From the NCBI GenBank assembly GCA_021234155.1, contig JAJEKV010000020.1, positions 17,227,018-17,291,017 on the forward strand: DNA of 64,000 nucleotides, written 5' to 3'. Source of the DNA: Isoetes taiwanensis (Eukaryota; Streptophyta; Lycopodiopsida; Isoetales; Isoetaceae). Below the pieces are notes generated by a model that was not told where the DNA came from, ran no database searches, and worked only from the letters and a program-made list of their open reading frames with translations. The translations under genes and the position numbers were made by a program. Of the stretch, positions 57,523 to 64,000 are shown one piece after another (position 1 is the stretch's first letter; each line of letters starts with the position of its first letter).

Positions 57523-57790
57523 GTTTACTGTATTTGTATTGAAATTTGTTAATCACATTTATTGGTTCTAGGAATGAAAAATTGTGGTAATGTTATGATA
57601 TAGTACTTGGTTAAGATGCTACTGTTGTTATGTGGAAGTGATTTTGACGTAAAATTTGCTTGTCATTTATTTGTGTAATTTAGTAAGTAAAATTTCTAAC
57701 GTTTATGCATTTTCTTTAAAATATGTCATCCTCATTGATACAATCAGTAGCATCTCTAACTAATCTCTATAGCATCGTTGTTCTTCTTGA

Positions 57791-58144
57791 TCATGCATTT
57801 CTCAATAGTTTTCTTTTTGCTTCATTCAATGCTAATTTACATGCTATTTTTTTACTTAGAGTTTGTGGTCGATTAACCCACTTCATTATTGTTGCGCATT
57901 CATTAAAGGCTTTTTGAACCTTACTTATACTTTGGTCCATTTCGGACACAAAATCAGACAATTTTGAAGTCATTTCATTGATCAATAGTTCATGATCAAT
58001 AAATGCGTCTCCAGTGAATTTGCTGACAACTCGAATTCCCAGGTATTCATCTGGGCAAGGAGGCAGAGGCGGATAGTGCTCTCCTGTATATGGATTGATT
58101 TCAATTGTTGCTTCCAGCTGATGATCCATAGTTACATGAGACAA
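57791..58144 (-). CDS. Hypothetical protein, 117 aa
   Basis: The best open frame in this region, with normal protein composition. A more likely start is the second Met (58,129), giving 112 residues: an acidic N-terminal part with NPYTGEHYPPLPPCPDEY, then a charged, probably helical stretch (INEMTSKLSDFVSEMDQSISKVQKAFNE) and a Lys-rich end. The central helix has heptad-like spacing and may form a coiled coil. No family is recognised. It may belong to the putative Helitron that ends at 54,784. Confidence 0.4.
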   Translation of the reverse strand: MSHVTMDHQLEATIEINPYTGEHYPPLPPCPDEYLGIRVVSKFTGDAFIDHELLINEMTSKLSDFVSEMDQSISKVQKAFNECATIMKWVNRPQTLSKKIACKLALNEAKRKLLRNA

Positions 58145-58199
58145 TGTAACAATGTCTTAGGATTCATTGGTTTATTTTGTCAAAGTTTGTGAATAAATT

Positions 58200-59270
58200 T
58201 GAAGGATTAATTTTTGCATAGCCATTTGTTCGTATGAATTAAGAGGAGAAATGTATGAAGGTTTGATTGGTATTCATTTCAATTGTCATTTTTCTTGAAT
58301 AGATCATATTTAAAAATATTTCTGCGCGTTGTAACTTTACTTTATGTAGAATAAAACTATTGTGGCTTTTAAATATTGATTGTTCAAATATTAAGTTGGT
58401 ATTTTTTACATTATTCGATATTTGTCCCTTGTAAGTTCATATCATGTAGATTGAAAGTGTCCATTGATGTGAATATAAATTGTTGACCGTTTGTTTGATC
58501 GGTGATGTAATTGTTTACTCGATTTGTGGTGGTATTATTAAAACAGAGTAATATTGTGGGTAGATAAATGTCGGTGTTGTCCATGGTTTCCTAGTTTTGT
58601 TGAACGTATGAAGATAAAAAATTAGTAAAATGTGAGTTGTAAATTTGCATATGTTGTTTAGATGGGAATAATATGATTATAATATATTGAAGGGAATTAT
58701 TAACCAGGCTACTTTGTGCACTTTATTTGTTGAATGAAAGTTAGTTTTAAAGCGATTCTAGGACTAACCTTAAATGTGGAGAAAGAGTAGTAGTGAATTC
58801 AGAGTACAATTGAATACAAAAACGACCAATAGGCAAAACAATCCTAGTAAAAGATCTGTAGAGAAATGCTCATTAGACAATAGAAATATGAATGTTGATG
58901 TTACACTTAAAACAACAATTTTGTTTCATCAGTTTATTTCAACACCTTAAAATCAAGTTATTGTAATGCAATTTACTCTTATTAATGTTAGTGTTAATAA
59001 TAGATACGTGGTCTTCAGTAGATGCATCTTCTATTAAATACCATGAATCCATATGCACCCAAGGTTACCATGGTTTGCAATATTTTGTCTGCTTTCGCAT
59101 GATCTTGGATGATACTATCTACAGCCATAGAACAGTGGACCGCGACTGTTGAAGTATCTAGACAATCTTCGGTGGACATTCCTTATGTGATTGTACATAA
59201 AGAGTGTACTCTAATTAGAAGAGTTAAAAAGTGTGTGGATAGAATAGTGTTTGAACATTGATTGTGCATA
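58200..59270. repeat. AT-rich stretch with first copy of a 170-bp direct repeat
   Basis: 58,584-58,750 matches 60,118-60,287 (GGTTTCCTAGTTTTGT… through TTTGTTG). No gene is seen in this stretch. Confidence 0.6.
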
Positions 59271-59274
59271 TAAT

Positions 59275-59870
59275 TTTTTTTTTTTTTTTTTTGAAGGACG
59301 AAAGCCAAAAAGTTTATTAATCAGAGAAAAGGTACAAAATTTACATGTCTCATCTAACTGTGTAAGCACACAGAGATGCTACAGGAGCACGGGCCTGGAG
59401 CACAATGTACTTACTCCAGAATAGGAGACTAATGATAAGAATCAATTCGAAGATACTGAATCCAGATGCGTTCCACCAGTTATGAGTCAAGGGAAGAACA
59501 CTCGTAGGCTGTCAATATCTTTTTTCGGACCCCTTTGTAATAACGTGTGCGAGATGAATAAATGCCCTGAAAGATGTGGTGTCTGCGACGCTCCCATATC
59601 GACCATAGGAGCCAACCGGAACCAAGATGAAATGCCCTTTGTTTAGCTGGAGGCCATGCGTTGGGATAGGACGCCAAAAGGATGCATCGGCAGTCCAATG
59701 TACTGTTAAACAAACCTTGTAGCCAGGACCACGCTGGTTGAACCTCAGCACAATCAAAAAGACAATGCTCAAGAGTCTCAATGTCCGAGAGACAGAGCGG
59801 GCATACTGCAGATATGCGAGGATCATAGCGATGTCGAAAGGCATGTTTCATATATGTCATCCAAGTAATG
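59275..59870 (-). mobile_element. LINE 3' end with zf-RVT domain (5'-truncated)
   Basis: A T run at 59,275-59,293 is the poly(A) tail of a minus-strand insertion. The frame at 59,480-59,860 (126 aa) is the zf-RVT domain found at the C-terminus of plant LINE reverse transcriptases: RISAVCPLC, then C..HCLFDC, AQPAW-type Trp spacing and WLLWSIWERRRHHIF. The reverse transcriptase proper is missing, as in most truncated LINEs. Target duplications could not be made out. Confidence 0.75.
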
Positions 59871-60696
59871 TTTTATTGAAGTTCCTTCCTTTCATACCAC
59901 CTTTAATATCAATGTGGCTTGGAGTAAGCAATGGCATTGTTCCTAATGCACCATATACGAATCTAGTTTTTAACAAACAATTTAGTTCAGTAGTGCCTTC
60001 AATTTGTTTAAGCACATGGAGCTGCAAAAGAAGAAAACTATAACTGATACAAACACAAAATAGTTAATTTATATCTTATTTGTGCATTTGATACATAAAT
60101 GAATACTTATACATAGCGTGGTTTCCTAGTTTTGTCGAACATGTGAAGATAAGAAATTAGTAAAATGTGAGTTGTAAATTTGCATATGTTGTTTAGATGG
60201 CAATAATATTATCGTAATATATTGAAGGGCATTAGTAACCATGCTACTTTGTGGACTTTTTTTGTTGGACAAAAGTTATCTTTTATGTTGTGGTATTAGG
60301 CATACAATTTTCACTTTAGATCCCCCCTCCCAAAACCTAATCCACAATTTCTGATGCTACTCCTACAAGGCCAAAACCCTATCTCATATGCCACATATTT
60401 TGATAATACTACCCTAATGTGGAAATAAGTTTGCTTGTGTGGCTAAAAGTTTGTATATGTTTAATGACTACAACAACACAAATCTTTTGATGTCCACGTG
60501 CCCTCCAAGTGCCGTAGAGTGCAGTCATGTTGAGTGCAGTGGGTACTACAATAGATAAGTTGCTAATTTCCACTTTAAAGAGGGTCTAAACCTTGTTCTG
60601 GCCACAAATGGAGCATATATTGCAATAGATATGTCCACCTGCTTTTACAGATTATCCTACTAATCAGTTGCCAAAACTACAGCTCCTCTCCATGTG
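59871..60696. repeat. AT-rich stretch with second copy of the 170-bp direct repeat
   Basis: 60,118-60,287 repeats 58,584-58,750 in the same orientation, with the LINE tail between the two. No gene is seen. Confidence 0.6.
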
Positions 60697-63290
60697 TGCT
60701 ACCATGCTATGGCAGCATGGAAGAGCTCTACCCCCCGGCCCCTTTCCAAACCCTAGATTTTCCTCGTCCAATCACTGCCCGCCACGTGGTACACCCGGGC
60801 GTGTAGGGCGGTAATGGACCGAATCCCACGTGGGCGTAGCACATCACTTTTATAATGCTGACTATATTCGTCTTTATAAACCCAGGGTGACTTGAATTCC
60901 TGTGGGATATTTCGAGCAATTTCTCAAGAACCCTAAACCCCTTGTTATGCCAAGATCTGTTAAATGAACCAAATTTAACAACTCAATCGTGATGAAATAC
61001 CTTCGGATCCACCTATATTACACCAAGAACTCATTGATCAAGCAAAAAGGACAAGATTCTGGCCCGAATTTGCCAAGAACAGGCCGGAACATGGCGTTTT
61101 AAAAAGGGGAAAATTACACAGAAGATTTTTGGAGGCTGTTGCCCCCAAAGGGCAACACACTAATTGTTGGTTCATATGTTGAAGTTAGGAAGGCTAAGTC
61201 AAAGAAGAACTTGGTAGTCAACACTGATGTGAAGGTCAAGCAACATCAATCTTTAAGGGTCCACACCAATATTCAAGGTTAACTCCCATGGAGGAGTACC
61301 CCATTTGAGGTCAAAGGTAGTCAAAGGATGCTTTATGAGATTCTGGGTTGAGAAGATTGAAAGATGCTTTTTGAAGATTGGAAGACAAAGTTTGGAAGAC
61401 CCCATGGTATTAGATTCCACCTCCTAGTCATTTTTTATCCATATTCTTACCCCCATCTCAACATTTTCCTAGTCATATTCCCCTTATGCTTATATTCCCC
61501 CTTGCTCACCTCTTTGCCAAATCACACCATGTTTGCCTAATTCCTTTTTTTCCTAATGCCTTTTTCCCTTCTCAAAAGATGATCTTCTCATTTCATATCC
61601 TCTTTCCCATTCTTATCATATCACACCTTTGTAAATACCCCTAGTATATTTCTTGCTTGGAATTTTTTATACCCATTTTGCTTTGCCCACCATTGTGCCT
61701 TAAATACCCATGTTACCCATGGAATATTCCAAGCATGGTATCTAGACCTAGCATATTCCCCAAAAAATTAGGGTTGCCATTTCCTCAAATGATCAAAACT
61801 TCCAAACCATTTTATGAGGCACCTTTTAAAACCATGGTCTAGCTTTTAAAAATTTCGAAATACAGCATCTTCTGAGTATATACTCCCAAAAATACGGCCA
61901 CCGTATCGTGAAATTTCTGGAAAAATACAGTTGAAGAACCCTAAACTTGGAAACTTGCTCGAATCACGCCGGAATTGGATTCTTAAGCCATAAAACCTAC
62001 CTATTTTTGGATTCCCGCTCATTAGCATCTCATCAAGCCTAAAATTAAGCCCTAAGCTGCCGGAACCGTTAAAATCTAAATCTATATACCTGGGAAACAA
62101 TGACAAAAGAATTTTGAAGGCCCAGACGCATCAAACCTCGACATTGATACATGCTGAGCATGATCTGAAGACGTTTATGAAGCATTTGAGCATTCCCCAG
62201 TTCGATCTGATGAAATTGGACTGAGATTCCAGTTATAATTTTACTATATGACCCTCTGATATATTTTGATGATTGATTTATGATCCTGAGATCCATATTC
62301 ATCTTGTTTTACCTTCATATCAATGAAAATTGCCTGCCAAGTACTTGAAGAATTGACTGTCATGATCTTTTAGTATTTCTGCCACATAAACATTTTTACA
62401 GTAAGATATTTCACCATATTTTCTTGCGTATGACCACTTGCCCTTCATTCTCCATCATATATGCACCTGTGTGCATAAAAAGTTCGAAAAAAAGCCATAC
62501 CAAACTCAAGTTATGAATTTTTGCATTCTGTCTGATACAATTTTAGCCTGTTATCTACAAAACAGTGCCAAAAAAATAGTTTTAGTGATCCAAAACAGAA
62601 TTTGATTGCATGCCCCACATCCTTGGGACATATATTTTATCTCAGTTTTGGAATTTCTCAAAAATTCCCTCTGCAGCTCAAGTTACAAAATTCTGAGATC
62701 TGTTGTAAGCTTTGACTGGTATTGACCCAAAATTGGCTCAACTTTGAGATCGAATAGCTTGCAAAATAGGACTCAGACTTGGTCAAGATCTTTTCCCCTG
62801 CATGCCCATAACTTTTCTACACACGTCACAATCATTTGACCTTGAAAATCAATCCACCTATGAGGGCTACATCAATTTGAATAAAGGTTCCATATTCTTG
62901 AATTGGGAAAGGTATGAATACTTGATATTTGAGCTTTTTCTTTGAAAAAATCTTGTGCAGATTGATCACCTTAAGTGATCTGGAGGTTCTAACCCCAACT
63001 TGGGTATAAATCCAAGTTGGCTTCTTGTGTGTGACTCTCTAAGCCAGGTTGAGGGTCAACAGAGGCTTTTGGGCGAGTTACTGCTCGAGATTCTTTAAAG
63101 AAAGACCAGTTATGGAGATTTGAGCTTGAACCTGCCTTCCAAGCATTAGATTACCATGAAATTCCTGATATTTTCACTCGATTACTTGATCTGAAATTCT
63201 ACTTGATCCTGTGCCCAAGACACAAAGCTTGGGATTCTGATTAATTGTTGCGTGATTCTTGAATGAATGAAAATCTGACCCTTGGAGATA
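60697..63290 (+). repeat. Family-B LTR copy B3, split by a solo LTR
   Basis: Starts with a TGCTACCAT version of the B-LTR hairpin and continues with CCACGTGG, CTGTGGGATATTTCGA and TTTGCCAAGAACAG blocks to 61,136, then resumes at 63,062 with the TTTAAAGAAAGACC and TGTGCCCAAGAC blocks to about 63,290. It is shorter than the full B2 LTR. Other B3 sequence continues to 63,620. Confidence 0.7.
61137..63061 (+). mobile_element. Solo LTR of a B-related family, 5-bp duplication GAGGC
   Basis: 1,925 bp from TGTTGCCC to GGGTCAACA, flanked by GAGGC at 61,132-61,136 and 63,062-63,066. It begins with a hairpin (TGTTGCCC/GGGCAACA) and ends with GATCAC-CTTAA-GTGATC and CCAACTTGG..CCAAGTTGG stems, the same architecture as the B LTR with different sequence. 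No internal coding region, so it is a solo LTR left by recombination. No gene lies in it. Confidence 0.8.
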
Positions 63291-63418
63291 TACTCGGAAG
63301 TGATTCTTTTTTAGGATTGCAAAAAAATGTGGCTGTAAGTTCTTGCACATAGGCACGTGTTGATTACAAAGAAAATTGCACTTAGATAAGTATAAGAAAG
63401 TTGAAGAATAGCTAAAAT

Positions 63419-63620
63419 GTGTAGCTGATGTGAGAACTGAGATAACTAAAGTGTCTGAGGCTCTGATCGAAGTGACTAAGCAACTACAAAATGAAGAGTT
63501 CCAGACCTGAGAAGAGAATATATCCTCCATGTGCTCATTGTTCAAGAAACACTCACTCATCAGACTATTGTTGGTATAGGCCTTGTACAAAGTGTGGTAA
63601 AAGGGGGCATTTTGGTTGCT
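63419..63620 (+). pseudogene. Family-B gag zinc-knuckle scrap (B3)
   Basis: About 200 bp match the gag end of B1 and B2 (ADVRTEITKVSEALIEVTKQL) and the first knuckle (CTKCGKRGHFG). Homology ends abruptly at 63,619. Confidence 0.7.
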
Positions 63621-64000
63621 AGTCATTGATCTGTGCCACATATTAAAACCTGCCAAGGGAGGTCCCAAAAAATGGAACATTTACAGTAAACTAAATATGG
63701 TAGCTGGAATCTTATTGTGGAAATTGCATAAGTGATTGGCATGTCTAAGATTTGATTGGGTGGTGCAGAAGAAGCATTTTTAATATTGTAAAGAAATTTC
63801 AATTTATTTCAATTGTCAAGCTTAAAGCGTAGGCCTAAAACAACATTACTGTTTAGGGCATGGAGAGGCTACATCGATGTTAAGGATTAAAACAAGTAAT
63901 GCTTCCAACATAAAGAATTATTGTAATTGTGCATAAAATAAGGAATATAAATAAGCAGAGGGAAAATACTTCTAGGAATAAAGGGGTTATATGCCCATCC
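63621..64000. other. Unassigned right edge
   Basis: No feature recognised; AT-rich. Confidence 0.4.

Overview
The window is plant nuclear DNA. Three things show this: one intron-bearing plant autophagy gene (ATG13), LTR retrotransposons with primer-binding sites of the plant initiator-Met tRNA type (TGGTATCAGAGC), and many nested repeats of the plant Ty3/gypsy kind. Gene density is about one recognisable host gene in 64 kb. The large, repeat-rich setting and the unfamiliar retroelement families lean me towards a fern or another large-genome non-flowering plant, but this is a weak inference.

Layout. 1-4,751: a tandem gag-LTR-gag-LTR array of a gag-only retroelement. 4,752-9,450: pieces of other LTR elements, including a 158-bp LTR with its primer site and one copy of a dispersed repeat that recurs at 22.6-23.2 kb. 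9,900-18,400: an unfamiliar segment with decayed minus-strand coding remnants (one resembles an FCP1/NIF-type HAD phosphatase) and many copies of a palindrome of the form CACGCC(A/T)GGCGTG, densest at 12.68-12.93 kb, plus two copies of a TATA-containing promoter-like module. 18,780-21,585: a decayed transposase-like gene with a DUF7869-type GHTHEDVD motif. 23,470-23,952: a PIF1/Helitron-type helicase fragment cut off by an LTR.

23,953-32,060: a family-B LTR (minus) that has been split by a whole-looking but internally decayed chromovirus-like element (element C, 25,268-31,771, duplication ATATA). 32,091-35,545: a family-B gag/protease fragment, itself split by a poly(A) retroposon with a 14-bp target duplication. 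37,268-47,717: a nearly complete family-B element with 5-bp duplications (TTGGT), a 2.6-kb 3' LTR, and an archaeal-type RNase H domain placed between protease and reverse transcriptase; it carries two younger non-autonomous DNA insertions.

50,945-54,031: ATG13 on the minus strand, three coding exons and a 5'-UTR intron, apparently intact (783 residues), with a tandem duplicate of its last coding segment just downstream. 54,780-60,300: T-rich DNA with two Helitron-like 3' termini, small unassigned reading frames, a LINE tail and a 170-bp direct repeat. 60,697-63,620: another family-B LTR and gag scrap, with a 1.9-kb solo LTR of a related family inserted in it. Only ATG13 looks like a functioning host gene; it makes the HORMA-domain subunit of the ATG1 kinase complex. 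Everything else recognisable is mobile DNA or its remains.
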